A stretch of DNA of 64,000 nucleotides from an uncultured Peptostreptococcaceae bacterium (GTDB lineage: Bacteria > Bacillota > Clostridia > Peptostreptococcales > Peptostreptococcaceae), in contig CAMTIM010000038.1 of the NCBI GenBank assembly GCA_947072565.1, forward strand, positions 1 to 64,000, in the 5' to 3' direction. Below, one piece after another: positions 43,577 through 52,970 of this stretch. The stretch's first letter is position 1; each line of letters opens with the position of its first letter. Made by a program: the position numbers and the translations under genes. Below the pieces are notes generated by a model. It did not search any database, was not told the origin of the DNA, and saw only the letters and a program-made list of their open reading frames with translations.

Positions 43577-45262
43577 TTGGAAACTAGTAAAAAAAATATT
43601 TATGAGGTTAAAGAAATGCTTTTAAAATCTCCAATTAGAGAAAGACTGGCACATGAAGTTGTAATACCATATAAAGACATGATAGTTAAGCAACTTGAAA
43701 AACCTATAAAAGGTATTAAATCATTAGAGAAAAATAAAGATAGACAGTTAAAAATGGTTATAGTAGGAGAAGTGAAATGTGGAAAATCTAGTTTAGTAAA
43801 TGCGCTTATAGGAAATGAAGTAAGTGAAGTTGATGTATTAGAGGCTACTTCTAATATAATAGAAGTTGTATATGGAAATGATTCTTATACGAAAAAAAAT
43901 GATTATATTACAAAAATTGGACTTAATATAGATTATTTAAAAAAAATAAATATAGTAGATACACCAGGTCTTAAAAGTATAACTATAAAAAATGAACAAA
44001 AGACTATGAATTATATTCAAAATGCAGATTTAATATTGTTTGTAATGGATGCAACACATCTAGGTCAAGAAGATATTGTTGATGCACTAGATATAATATG
44101 TGAATATAAAAAACCTATTGTAGGTGTAATTAATAAGTGTGATTTGTTAAATGGCAATAAACAAGAAACACTAGAATATATAAAGCAAGAATATGGAATT
44201 TATATGGATGAATTCTTTATGATATCTTCTTATCTAGAGTATCAAGAGAAAATGAGCAGTAAAGCTAAAGCTAAAAGTACTGATTTAATTATATCAAATT
44301 ACAGTGATTTAAGAGAAAATTTCAAAAATCTAAATAAGTATATACAAAATGTATGTGAAAATTGTGATGAAATAAAACAAAAAAGTATTAAATCTTCAGT
44401 ACAAGGAATTATTAATAAAGATACTATAAGCCACTATGAATACTTAAAAAGTTTATCAATATTTATTGATGAAATGAATAATTATGAAAAAGAGCTTCAA
44501 AATAAATTTGATTATATATGCTCAAAGATGAATTTTGAAATAGATGATTGGTGCAATCGAATTTTCTTTAATGATGAAATAAAAAAAATAAAAGATAATA
44601 TAGAAAATACTAAAGTATATATAAGCGAAAAATATATAAATGATTTGGTAAATAAAAAGAAAGTTGAATTTGATAATATATTTTTTAAAGAGTGGAGTGA
44701 ATGTATAAAAGAAATAAGCGATAAAATGGATGATGATATAAAAAAATATGTAAATGAAATTACTTATAAAAATGAATTTTTAGATGAAGCAGAATTTAAA
44801 GTGGATAGTGAAAAAACTAATATAAATGATATGCTAACTGTAGTTGGAAGTGGTGCAGTTCTTGGGGCTACATCAGGTGGAATAATATCTTTATATAGTG
44901 CAGCAATAGGATCATCAGCTACATCAATGACTATAGGCAGTGCAATGGCAGCTTACTGCCCCCCACTTCTTATAGCAGGGACTATAAGTGGGGCTTTAGG
45001 AAAAGTTATATATGATAAGGTTCAATGTGACAAGCAAAATAAAGATATATTAAAAGATATAGATGAATTTATACAGCAGACAAAATATAAAGTTTCAGAA
45101 AAATTAAAAGATGGATACAATAACTGCAGCAAAGAAATAACTTTTACGACACTAGAAATATTAAAAAATATAAACGGAATGTCTATGAGTAAATATGAAA
45201 TGGAAGTATTGGTAAAGGAAGTAGAGGACTATATAAAAAACATTAAAATATATCATAAATAA
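43577..45262 (+). CDS. Dynamin-family GTPase with C-terminal membrane segment, second of a pair
   Basis: 561 aa, TTG start behind GAGGTGAT. G1 GEVKCGKSS (about residues 63-71), G3 VDTPGL (about 131-136), G4 NKCD (about 187). Helical stalk follows, then a Gly/Ala/Ser-rich hydrophobic stretch MLTVVGSGAVLGATSGG...AAYCPPLLIAGTISGALG at about 417-475, a plausible membrane-inserting paddle, followed by a short helical tail. The pair resembles the two-gene dynamin systems (LeoA/LeoBC, Campylobacter DLP1/DLP2) implicated in vesicle secretion, membrane tethering or phage defence. Which role applies here is unknown. Confidence 0.85.
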   Translation: METSKKNIYEVKEMLLKSPIRERLAHEVVIPYKDMIVKQLEKPIKGIKSLEKNKDRQLKMVIVGEVKCGKSSLVNALIGNEVSEVDVLEATSNIIEVVYGNDSYTKKNDYITKIGLNIDYLKKINIVDTPGLKSITIKNEQKTMNYIQNADLILFVMDATHLGQEDIVDALDIICEYKKPIVGVINKCDLLNGNKQETLEYIKQEYGIYMDEFFMISSYLEYQEKMSSKAKAKSTDLIISNYSDLRENFKNLNKYIQNVCENCDEIKQKSIKSSVQGIINKDTISHYEYLKSLSIFIDEMNNYEKELQNKFDYICSKMNFEIDDWCNRIFFNDEIKKIKDNIENTKVYISEKYINDLVNKKKVEFDNIFFKEWSECIKEISDKMDDDIKKYVNEITYKNEFLDEAEFKVDSEKTNINDMLTVVGSGAVLGATSGGIISLYSAAIGSSATSMTIGSAMAAYCPPLLIAGTISGALGKVIYDKVQCDKQNKDILKDIDEFIQQTKYKVSEKLKDGYNNCSKEITFTTLEILKNINGMSMSKYEMEVLVKEVEDYIKNIKIYHK

Positions 45263-45291
45263 AGAATAGTTAATAATATCAAGAGAATAAT

Positions 45292-45323
45292 AAAAGTGAT
45301 TCCTAAACAAGGAATCACTTTTT
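45292..45323 (+). terminator. Intrinsic terminator of the dynamin operon
   Basis: AAAAGTGATTCC and GGAATCACTTTT form a perfect 12-bp stem, loop TAAACAA, followed by Ts. Confidence 0.9.
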
Positions 45324-45454
45324 GTTTTTAAAAAAAATCATTAGAATTTAAAATGATTGTTGTAATAATTTTGAAAATGATATATAATTCGAAATATAAA
45401 AAAAATTTCGATTTGTCGAAAAAGAATGAAAAATGAAAGGAGTATACAAATATT

Positions 45455-46123
45455 ATGATAAAACTAATAGGGGTTTTAATTGTTGTAATAGGTTTCATCT
45501 TTAAGATAGAAACACTATTTACAGTATTAGTAGCTGGAATTGCTACAGGAATAGTTGCAGGTTTAGATATAAACCAAATATTAACTATACTTGGTGAATC
45601 ATTTGTAGCAAACAGAGCGGTATCGTTATTCATATTAACATTGCCGGTAATAGGAATATTAGAAAGATATGGTTTAAGACAAAGAGCAGTTTACTTAATA
45701 GAAAAACTTGGAAAACTTACAGCTGGAGGAGTATTAAGTATATATATGCTAGCAAGACAAGTAGCAGGAGCGTTATCTATTAGAATGAGTGGACATCCTC
45801 AATTTGTTAGACCACTAGTAAATCCAATGGCTCAAGCGGCTGCAATAAGTAAACATAAAAAATTAGAAGATGAGGAGGAGGAAGCTATAAAAGCTTTATC
45901 TGCAGCTTCAGAAAACTACGGAAACTTCTTTGGTCAAAATTTATTTGCAGGAAGTAGTGGAGTTTTACTTATAGCTTCAACTTTATCAGAACAAGGATTT
46001 AAGGTTTCAGAATTAGAAATAGCAAAAGCAAGTATAATAATGGCAGTAGTCGCATTTTTAATATCGGTACTTCAAAATTATTTATTCGATAAAAAGCTAA
46101 ATAGAAAATATGGACAGAAATAA
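45455..46123 (+). CDS. DUF969-family membrane protein
   Basis: 222 aa, with GAAAGGAG 12 bp upstream. About five membrane segments. The conserved core SLFILTLPVIGILERYGLRQRA and RQVAGALSIRMSGHPQFVRPLVNPMA corresponds to DUF969. In other Firmicutes DUF969 is followed by DUF979 and pyroglutamyl peptidase, and the same order is present here. The two DUFs are best read as subunits of one transporter, possibly for 5-oxoproline or pyroglutamyl peptides. This assignment rests on neighbours only. Confidence 0.85.
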   Translation: MIKLIGVLIVVIGFIFKIETLFTVLVAGIATGIVAGLDINQILTILGESFVANRAVSLFILTLPVIGILERYGLRQRAVYLIEKLGKLTAGGVLSIYMLARQVAGALSIRMSGHPQFVRPLVNPMAQAAAISKHKKLEDEEEEAIKALSAASENYGNFFGQNLFAGSSGVLLIASTLSEQGFKVSELEIAKASIIMAVVAFLISVLQNYLFDKKLNRKYGQK

Positions 46124-46145
46124 TTAAATAAAGGAGGGAAATTCA

Positions 46146-47078
46146 GTGCAAAACTTTATAGATATATCATTAGAAATTTTTTATGCTACTATGGGTCTTT
46201 TAATGATAGTAATAGCATTTAAATCATTTAAAACTATAGAAAGTAATAAAAAATATGGAACATCATTATTTTGGGTATTAATATCATTACCATTTATATT
46301 TGCAAAAGTATTACCAAGCAATGTAGTCGGATTAATATTAATATTATCGAGTTTATTAACAGTATCAAAACAAGTTGTATTTGCAAAATACGATATGCCA
46401 AGTGAAGAATTTGGACAAAAACATTCAGAAAAGCTTGGAAATAAAATATTTTGGCCTTCATTAGTTTTAGCTTTTGCAGCAGTTGCGGTGGCAATGAGCT
46501 TAGCTAACTTTGCAAGTTCATCACAATTTGCAATAGGAGCAGGAGCAGTAATTGCTTTATTATCAGCATTTATGCTAACAAAAGCAAAAGTTTCTACAAC
46601 AGTAGATGATAGTGCGAGATTACTTCAACAAATGGGACCTGCTAGTATGTTACCACAACTTTTAGTTGCATTAGGTGCATTATTTACTCAAGCGGGTGTT
46701 GGAGAAGTTATATCGAATTTAATATCAGGAGTAGTTCCTGCAGACAGTAGATTCTTAGGAGTAGTTGCATACGTATTAGGAATGGCTATATTTACTATGA
46801 TAATGGGAAATGCATTCGCTGCATTTGCTGTTATAACAGCAGGTATAGGAGTTCCATTTGTTTTAGCTCAAGGAGCAGACCCTGCAATAGTTGGTGCTCT
46901 AGCATTAACAGCTGGATATTGTGGAACTTTATTAACACCAATGGCTGCAAACTTTAACATAGTTCCAGCAGCACTTTTAGATATGAGAAAACAATATGAT
47001 GTTATAAAATATCAAGCTCCAGTAGCTATAATATTATTAGTACTTCATATATTTGCAATGTATTTCTTAGCATTCTAA
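46146..47078 (+). CDS. DUF979-family membrane protein
   Basis: 310 aa, GTG start behind AGGAGGGA. Nine or ten membrane segments; GNAFAAFAVITAGIGVPFVL and GYCGTLLTPMAANFNIVPAALLDM near the C-terminus are typical of DUF979. The latter resembles the substrate-gate motif of ion-transporter-superfamily carriers. It is 22 bp after DUF969 and 42 bp before pcp, clearly one operon. Likely the larger half of a two-subunit secondary transporter. Confidence 0.86.
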   Translation: MQNFIDISLEIFYATMGLLMIVIAFKSFKTIESNKKYGTSLFWVLISLPFIFAKVLPSNVVGLILILSSLLTVSKQVVFAKYDMPSEEFGQKHSEKLGNKIFWPSLVLAFAAVAVAMSLANFASSSQFAIGAGAVIALLSAFMLTKAKVSTTVDDSARLLQQMGPASMLPQLLVALGALFTQAGVGEVISNLISGVVPADSRFLGVVAYVLGMAIFTMIMGNAFAAFAVITAGIGVPFVLAQGADPAIVGALALTAGYCGTLLTPMAANFNIVPAALLDMRKQYDVIKYQAPVAIILLVLHIFAMYFLAF

Positions 47079-47120
47079 GCAAAATAATAAATTATATAAT
47101 AATATCAGGAGGTAGTTTAA

Positions 47121-47762
47121 ATGAAAGTTTTATTAACAGGATTTGATCCATTTGGAGGAGAACCAGTAAACCCAGCAGAAGAAGCTGTAAAAATGGTTCC
47201 AAATAATATTAATGGAGCAGAAGTTATAAAAATAACTATACCTACAGTTTGGACTAAGTCAGTAGAGGCTATAGAAAAAGCTATAGAGATGCATAACCCT
47301 GATATAGTTATATCAGTAGGACAAGCTGGCGGAAGATTTGATATAACTCCTGAGAGAGTTGCTATAAATTTAGATGATTACAGAATTAAAGATAATGAAG
47401 GTAATCAACCAACAGATGAAATAATACATGCAGACGGTCAACCTGCATACTTCTCAAACTTACCAATAAAAGCTATGGTTAAACATATGAATGAAAATCA
47501 AATACCTGCTAGTGTGTCAAATACTGCTGGGACATTTGTTTGTAATCACGTAATGTATGGAATATTATATATGATAGACAAAAAATATCCTAATATTAAA
47601 GGTGGATTTATCCATATACCATATATGACAGGTCAAGTTATAGATAAGAAAAACACTCCTTATATGTCTTTAGTAGAAATAGCAAAAGGATTAGAACTAG
47701 CTATAGAAGCTTGTACTCTATATAATGAAGATATAAAAACTATAGGTGGAGAGATATGCTAG
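47121..47762 (+). CDS. pcp: Pyroglutamyl-peptidase I
   Basis: 213 aa behind AGGAGGT. C15 cysteine peptidase with [20 protein letters not shown] at the start, catalytic Glu in [17 protein letters not shown] (about 80), catalytic Cys in [17 protein letters not shown] (about residue 143) and His in [10 protein letters not shown] (about 167). It releases 5-oxoproline from the N-terminus of peptides in the cytoplasm. Its operon partners are two membrane proteins and a GGCT-like enzyme, which also makes 5-oxoproline. Confidence 0.96.
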   Translation: MKVLLTGFDPFGGEPVNPAEEAVKMVPNNINGAEVIKITIPTVWTKSVEAIEKAIEMHNPDIVISVGQAGGRFDITPERVAINLDDYRIKDNEGNQPTDEIIHADGQPAYFSNLPIKAMVKHMNENQIPASVSNTAGTFVCNHVMYGILYMIDKKYPNIKGGFIHIPYMTGQVIDKKNTPYMSLVEIAKGLELAIEACTLYNEDIKTIGGEIC

Positions 47763-48172
47763 TAGATAAGATATTTGTTTATGGAAGCTTAAGAAGTGAT
47801 ATGTTTAACTATGAAAGACTTTTAAAAGGAAAAGTATCTAAAGTGTACAAAGGAACTATAACTGGAGAATTATTTCATATAGACAACAAAGGATACCCTG
47901 CAGTAATACCCGGAGAATGTATAATTAAAGGGGAATTAATGGAAATTAAAGATTTTGAAAAAAACTTAGCAGAACTAGATAAGCTAGAAAATTATACATA
48001 TGATAATAGTATTAATTGCGAGTATTTAAGAAAAGAAGTATTAGTTAAATTAGAAGATGGAAGTTTACAAAAGGCATATTATTATGAATACAACCCAAAA
48101 TCTAATATAAATTCTGAAGATAAACTAATTTCACTTCCTCATGGCGACTGGAAAAAGCATATGAATAAGTAA
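47756..48172 (+). CDS. Gamma-glutamylcyclotransferase-like (GGCT/AIG2) protein
   Basis: 138 aa; the start overlaps the pcp stop by 7 bp. The GGCT fold motif [17 protein letters not shown] (residues 7-23) supplies the substrate-binding YGSL loop, and the catalytic Glu lies in AELDKLENY (about residue 79). The enzyme class cleaves gamma-glutamyl amines or peptides to 5-oxoproline. Translational coupling to pcp strongly suggests a shared pathway. Some family members act on other gamma-glutamylamines, so the precise substrate is open. Confidence 0.88.
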   Translation: MLVDKIFVYGSLRSDMFNYERLLKGKVSKVYKGTITGELFHIDNKGYPAVIPGECIIKGELMEIKDFEKNLAELDKLENYTYDNSINCEYLRKEVLVKLEDGSLQKAYYYEYNPKSNINSEDKLISLPHGDWKKHMNK

Positions 48173-48190
48173 AAAGATTAATATATAATC

Positions 48191-48226
48191 TATGGCACCT
48201 GTATTTACAGGTGCCATATTTTTTTA
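48191..48226 (+). terminator. Intrinsic terminator of the pcp operon
   Basis: TATGGCACCTGTA and TACAGGTGCCATA form a 13-bp stem followed by seven Ts. Confidence 0.92.
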
Positions 48227-48301
48227 TTTAAAAAAATTTTAACAAAGATTGTCATTTTATCATATGTTAATGTATAGTCTACAGCATAAGGAGTCAAAGT
48301 T

Positions 48302-49372
48302 ATGATTACTATAAGTTTATGTATGATAGTAAAAGATGAAGAAAAAGTTATAAAAAGGTGTTTAGATAGTGTGATTGACGTTGTTGATGAAATAATAATA
48401 GTTGATACAGGCTCAATTGATAATACAAAAGAAATAGTAAAAGAGTATACACAAAAAATATATGATTTTAAATGGATAGATGATTTTTCAAAAGCTAGAG
48501 ATTTTTCGTTTAGTAAAGCTACAAAAGAGTATATATTATGGTTAGATGCAGACGAGATATTAGACTATGTAAATAAAAATAATTTATTAGAATTAAAGGA
48601 AAATTTAAATACAGGTATTGATGTAGTTACAATGGAAACATATATGCGCTTAGATGAAAATAATAATCCGACAATAAAATCAAGAAGAAATAGAATGGTA
48701 AAAGCAAATAAAAATTTTAAATGGACAGGATATATACATGAGTATATTGAGATAGATGGCAATATTTATGATAGTGATATAGGTATAATACATCATAAAG
48801 TAAAATGTGTTAATGATAGAAATCTTAAAATATATAAAAGAAATTTAGATTTAGGAAATGAATTAAGTAACAGGGACTTATGCTATTATGGAAAAGAATT
48901 ATATTGTAATTGTATGATTGATGAAGCTATAAAAATATTTGATCAAGTAATATTAAAAGATATATGTAAAGAAGAAAAGGTAGATGCCCTTTGTAAAATA
49001 GGAGAGTGCTATTTATATAAGAAAGAGACAGAGAAAGCTAGAAAATACTTTTATAAAACCTTTGAATATATAGAACCAAGAGGAGAAGTTCTATACAATA
49101 TAGCTTATTCATTTGAAGAAGAAAAAAAATACCATCAAGCCGTTTTTTGGTATGAAATGATATTAAATATCAAGATATCAAAAGATTGTAGTCAATGTAT
49201 GAATATAGGCTGTTGGAGATTTAAGCCACATTTAAACTTGAGTTTTTGTTATTTTGAATTAAACAATTTGCCCAAAGCATATTATCATCACGAAAAAGCA
49301 AAACAAATAAACCCTTTAAATAAATATGTTATAGCTAACGATGAATATTTTAAATCTATAATAAAAAACTAA
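48302..49372 (+). CDS. Family 2 glycosyltransferase with TPR repeats
   Basis: 356 aa behind AAGGAG. N-terminal GT-A fold: ISLCMIVKDEEKVIKRCLDSV, VDEIIIVDTGSIDNT, and the metal motif LWLDADEIL (Asp-x-Asp, about residue 83). C-terminal half (about 190-350) has TPR-like helices (YCNCMIDEAIKIFDQVI, ALCKIGECYLYKKETEKA, PKAYYHHEKAKQINP). The architecture matches the SunS-like group, which includes peptide S-/O-glycosyltransferases, but the precursor peptide and exporter of a glycocin are not nearby. A protein or surface-glycan acceptor is equally possible. Confidence 0.88.
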   Translation: MITISLCMIVKDEEKVIKRCLDSVIDVVDEIIIVDTGSIDNTKEIVKEYTQKIYDFKWIDDFSKARDFSFSKATKEYILWLDADEILDYVNKNNLLELKENLNTGIDVVTMETYMRLDENNNPTIKSRRNRMVKANKNFKWTGYIHEYIEIDGNIYDSDIGIIHHKVKCVNDRNLKIYKRNLDLGNELSNRDLCYYGKELYCNCMIDEAIKIFDQVILKDICKEEKVDALCKIGECYLYKKETEKARKYFYKTFEYIEPRGEVLYNIAYSFEEEKKYHQAVFWYEMILNIKISKDCSQCMNIGCWRFKPHLNLSFCYFELNNLPKAYYHHEKAKQINPLNKYVIANDEYFKSIIKN

Positions 49373-49391
49373 AAAACTATATTTCAACATA

Positions 49392-49435
49392 AAAAGAGTG
49401 CCTTTTATAAAAATTATTTTAAGGCACTCGTATTT
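49392..49435. terminator. Bidirectional terminator
   Basis: GAGTGCCTT (49396-49404) pairs with AAGGCACTC (49421-49429) between convergent genes. Confidence 0.8.
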
Positions 49436-49454
49436 ATAATACTCATTAATTTAA

Positions 49455-49676
49455 TTATTTAAATAAATTAGAAAATTTATATAAATTTATTGCACAGTTT
49501 TTAATTACATAATTTACACAACCGTAAATATCATCTACAGAGTCATCACAATAAAAGTCACTTATGTCAGAGCCAAATTGCAAATTAAGGTTAGTTATAT
49601 AGCTAAAGTGAATACAAACCATGGATAAAAAATAAATTAAAGCAAATATAAATAATGATATGATAACGATAAACAT
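49455..49676 (-). CDS. Small membrane-anchored protein of unknown function
   Basis: 73 aa from ATG 49676, behind an unusually G-rich site GGGGGGCTT; a longer in-frame start at 49763 has none. One N-terminal membrane helix (MFIVIISLFIFALIYFLSMV), then a short outward- or inward-facing segment with three Cys (about residues 41, 52 and 60). I recognise no family. Confidence 0.6.
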   Translation of the reverse strand: MFIVIISLFIFALIYFLSMVCIHFSYITNLNLQFGSDISDFYCDDSVDDIYGCVNYVIKNCAINLYKFSNLFK

Positions 49677-49979
49677 TTTAAGCCCCCCTATACAAAATAG
49701 CTTGTCCTTTAAATTAATTCTACTATAGTCATAACACAATATCATCCCAAAAGTTTCTATCAAAAAACATATAAAATGACATTAAAATGTAAAAAAAATA
49801 TCGAAATAACTATAATAATGTAATATACGTAAACAAAATGAAAAACATTAGGGGAAATACATAAAAAAACTATTATAATTATTATTTTTATGAAAAGTAG
49901 ATTTAACTAAATAGAAATAGTAGTCATAAAATATACTATATAAAATACATTTTAATAATAGAGGGAAAGGGGTTATTAA

Positions 49980-51443
49980 ATGAAATTAGATAGGCTAATA
50001 GAAAAACTAGATATATTAGAGATTAATGGAAATATAGATATAGATATAAGTAGCATACACTATGACTCAAAATCAATAACTACAAATAGTTTATTCGTTG
50101 CCATAAAGGGATATAGTAGTGATGGCCATAAATATATAGAAAATGCCATGAAAAAGGGTGCTAAAGCCTTCTTAATACAAGATGATGTGAATATAGACAA
50201 CAAAGAAGAATATACGTTTATAAAGGTAGGAGATACAAGAAATGCAATGGCAATAATAGCATCTAATTTTTATAATAATCCAACAAATAAACTTGAAGTT
50301 TTAGGGGTAACAGGAACTAATGGAAAAACAAGTATAATAACTTTTTTGAAACAAATATTAAGTGAAAAATATAAAACAGGATCAATAGGAACTATAAATA
50401 TAGATGACGGTAAAAAACAAATAATATCTAAAAATACTACGCCAGAGAGTATAGATTTACAAAGGTATTTTAGTGAAATGATAGAAAATAAATGTAAATT
50501 TTGTACTATGGAAGTATCATCTCATTCACTTTATTTAGATAGAGTAGAGAATGTGAATTTTTCGATAGGGATGTTTACAAATCTAACAGAAGACCATTTA
50601 GATTTTCATAAAGATTTAGATGATTATAGAAAAGCTAAAGAAAAATTATTCTATAAAACCAGTAAAGCTAATATTATAAATATAGATGATGTTCATGGGA
50701 AAAAAATATTAGCTAATATTAAATACCTAGATACACCAGTATATACTTATGGGATAGATTGTGAAGCCGATTTTAGGGCAAGTGATATAAAACTATATGC
50801 AAATGGAGTTTATTATAAACTACACACTCCTACATATAGCGATGAAATTTATGTTAGTGTACCAGGAAAGTTTACTGTATATAATACACTCGCAGTAATA
50901 AGTGCAAGTTATTTATTAGATATTGAAATAGATACAGTTAAAGAAAAATTAAAAAATACAATAGGAGTAAGAGGCAGATTTGAAAATATACCAAACGATA
51001 GAGGTATAACAATTATTGTTGATTATGCACATACTCCAGATGCATTAGAGAATGTATTAAATACTGCTAGAGAGTTTGTAGATGGAAAGATTATAACAGT
51101 ATTTGGATGTGGTGGAGATAGAGATAAAGTAAAGCGACCAATAATGGGTAAAATAGCTCAGCAAAATTCAGATATAACAATAATAACATCTGATAATCCA
51201 AGAACAGAAATTCCTAAATTAATAATAAATGATGTATTAAAAGGGATTGAAATGAATAAATATAACTATAGAGTAATAGAAGATAGAAAAGAAGCTATAT
51301 ACAAGGCAATAGAAATGGCTAAAGCTGGAGATGTAGTAATGATAGCTGGAAAAGGTCATGAAGATTATCAGATAGTAGGAACTACTAAATATCATTTTGA
51401 TGATAAGGAGATAGCTTATGAAGCTATTCAAAGATTAAAATGA
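49980..51443 (+). CDS. murE: UDP-MurNAc-L-alanyl-D-glutamate--2,6-diaminopimelate ligase
   Basis: 487 aa behind AAAGGGG. Mur-ligase motifs: IHYDSKSI near residue 23, P-loop GVTGTNGKTS (about 108-117), TTPES, MEVSSHSL, VDYAHTPDAL (about 343) and FGCGGDRDKVKRP. The DNPR motif in ITSDNPRTE (about 402-405) recognises meso-diaminopimelate, so the peptidoglycan should be of the mDAP type rather than Lys. Cytoplasmic, ATP-dependent. It stands outside the dcw cluster as a single gene, as is common in Clostridia. Confidence 0.95.
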   Translation: MKLDRLIEKLDILEINGNIDIDISSIHYDSKSITTNSLFVAIKGYSSDGHKYIENAMKKGAKAFLIQDDVNIDNKEEYTFIKVGDTRNAMAIIASNFYNNPTNKLEVLGVTGTNGKTSIITFLKQILSEKYKTGSIGTINIDDGKKQIISKNTTPESIDLQRYFSEMIENKCKFCTMEVSSHSLYLDRVENVNFSIGMFTNLTEDHLDFHKDLDDYRKAKEKLFYKTSKANIINIDDVHGKKILANIKYLDTPVYTYGIDCEADFRASDIKLYANGVYYKLHTPTYSDEIYVSVPGKFTVYNTLAVISASYLLDIEIDTVKEKLKNTIGVRGRFENIPNDRGITIIVDYAHTPDALENVLNTAREFVDGKIITVFGCGGDRDKVKRPIMGKIAQQNSDITIITSDNPRTEIPKLIINDVLKGIEMNKYNYRVIEDRKEAIYKAIEMAKAGDVVMIAGKGHEDYQIVGTTKYHFDDKEIAYEAIQRLK

Positions 51444-51480
51444 TAATAAAATAGGTAACACTTAAATTTATATATTTTAA

Positions 51481-51524
51481 AAAAGGGGCTGTGCTGTTAA
51501 ATTTAATAGTGCGGTCTCTTTTAA
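51481..51524 (+). terminator. Intrinsic terminator of murE
   Basis: AAAGGGGCTGTGCTGTT and AATAGTGCGGTCTCTTTT pair with several G-U pairs (loop AAATTT), followed by TTTT. Confidence 0.65.
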
Positions 51525-51636
51525 ATTTAGGGCTTTATAATTTAGAAAATAAGTACTATTATAGAATATAGACTCGTAAATGTTTTTATTAAAATGTAAA
51601 ATGAACGTTTACATAAGTTAGCTATAGGAGGCAAAG

Positions 51637-52596
51637 ATGAGAGATACTAAAAAAATGACAGAAGCTAGTATTTTAGCGGCTTTATTTATAATAAGTACAA
51701 TAGTAGCAGTAGGTAGTGGGTTTGGTTATGCACTTTACTTAGATTTTATAGTACCTATATTATTTTGTATAATATGTTTAAAATGTGACTTAAAATACTC
51801 TGTTTTATGTGGAGTAAGCTCACTATTTATAATAGGACTAGTTATTGGAAATATTGGTACGGCTATTTGGGCAAGCCAAAGTGTTGTTCTTGGAATTATG
51901 TGTGGGACTTTAATTTCAAAAGAAACTACAATTATGGATGACTTAGTATGTGGATCTATACTAGGGGTTTTGCTTATGGTATTTGTAGATGTATATGCAT
52001 CAAAATTAATTGGGTATAGTTTTATGAATGAATTTCAAGGATATTCAAAATTATTTCCATATAAAGATTATATAGATGTAATTTATTATTTATTTATAGC
52101 ACTTTTTCCTTTTGGGACTATGTTTAGCATATATTATTTATCATTAATGCTAGCTAGAAAATTAAATATTTTAAAAGGCAATGGAAAGAAAAAGATGCAG
52201 ATAATAAAAAATTTTAGAACATGTTCTAGATTTATATGTTGTTCGAAAAATATATTTTATGGATGTGTTATATACATAGTTATTATGGAAGTACTTAATA
52301 TATTTAAAATTGAAGTTAGTAGTGTTTATATAAAAACAATTTTTATATCGGTAAAGTACCTATGCTTATACTTTGTAATAAGAGATGGATACATAGCACT
52401 TCAAAACTATGCACTATTAAAACATAAAAGAATTTTTTTAATAAGAATATTATCTTTAATAACTTTAATATTTTTAATATGTGAATTTAAATTGTGTACA
52501 ATAGGTATAATAGTTTTAAATATAATTTTAGATTTAAAATTAAATACAAGGAGTACACATATAAGTATGATTGATAATTACTTAAGTACTTTATAA
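51637..52596 (+). CDS. DUF2232/YybS-like membrane protein
   Basis: 319 aa behind TAGGAGG. Eight or so membrane segments. It opens MRDTKKMTEASILAALFIISTIV, the usual start of YybS/DUF2232 and ECF-S-like proteins, and has a basic cytoplasmic loop near residue 180 (KLNILKGNGKKKMQIIK). The half after residue 195 is richer in Cys and Ile and less conserved-looking. DUF2232 proteins have no firmly established role; some reports place them near sporulation or replication genes. The family call is moderate. Confidence 0.6.
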   Translation: MRDTKKMTEASILAALFIISTIVAVGSGFGYALYLDFIVPILFCIICLKCDLKYSVLCGVSSLFIIGLVIGNIGTAIWASQSVVLGIMCGTLISKETTIMDDLVCGSILGVLLMVFVDVYASKLIGYSFMNEFQGYSKLFPYKDYIDVIYYLFIALFPFGTMFSIYYLSLMLARKLNILKGNGKKKMQIIKNFRTCSRFICCSKNIFYGCVIYIVIMEVLNIFKIEVSSVYIKTIFISVKYLCLYFVIRDGYIALQNYALLKHKRIFLIRILSLITLIFLICEFKLCTIGIIVLNIILDLKLNTRSTHISMIDNYLSTL

Positions 52597-52659
52597 TTAA
52601 AAAAAGGTTGACAAATTGTAAAATTCAGAATATATTAATATTAATAAAATATTATTTAA

Positions 52660-52928
52660 AGCGATGAAAAGAGCAAGTAAAGCTAATATAGTCTAACAGA
52701 GAGTTTCCGTTTGCTGAGAGGAGCAAGATAAGTTAGTTTGAATACATCTTAGAGCAGTTTTCCTGAAAGATAACAACCATTAGGGAAAGTCGTTTAGCAT
52801 ACGTTACAGTGCTTAGGTATAACCAATTTTGGAGTACCTGTTGAGGTTAATACTGAAAAGTATTAATGAATTAAGGTGGTAACACGTGAGTAATGCTCTC
52901 GTCCTTTTATTAGGATGAGGGCTTTTTT
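52660..52928 (+). promoter_or_regulatory. T-box leader (tyrosine)
   Basis: The conserved T-box AAGGTGGTAACACG lies at 52873-52886, followed by antiterminator sequence and the terminator hairpin GCTCTCGTCC/GGATGAGGGC (52895-52920) with a T run. Upstream, the stem I segment includes GAATACATC with the likely specifier codon UAC (Tyr) at 52743-52745, agreeing with tyrS downstream. Uncharged tRNA-Tyr would bind and prevent termination. It occupies most of the 374-bp gap 52597-52970. Confidence 0.92.
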
Positions 52929-52970
52929 AATACAAAAAAATAAAAAAATAGGAAATTTCGGAGGTATAAA

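Noticed and set aside
49455-49763. 102-aa version of the small membrane protein
   Set aside because: The upstream start has no ribosome site and would bury the strong GGGGGG site within the coding region; the 73-aa form starting at 49676 is preferred.
48302-49763. A glycocin (glycosylated bacteriocin) cluster around the SunS-like enzyme and the small Cys-containing protein
   Set aside because: The small protein starts with a membrane helix, lacks a GG leader, is convergent to the transferase gene, and no transporter or thiol oxidase is present.
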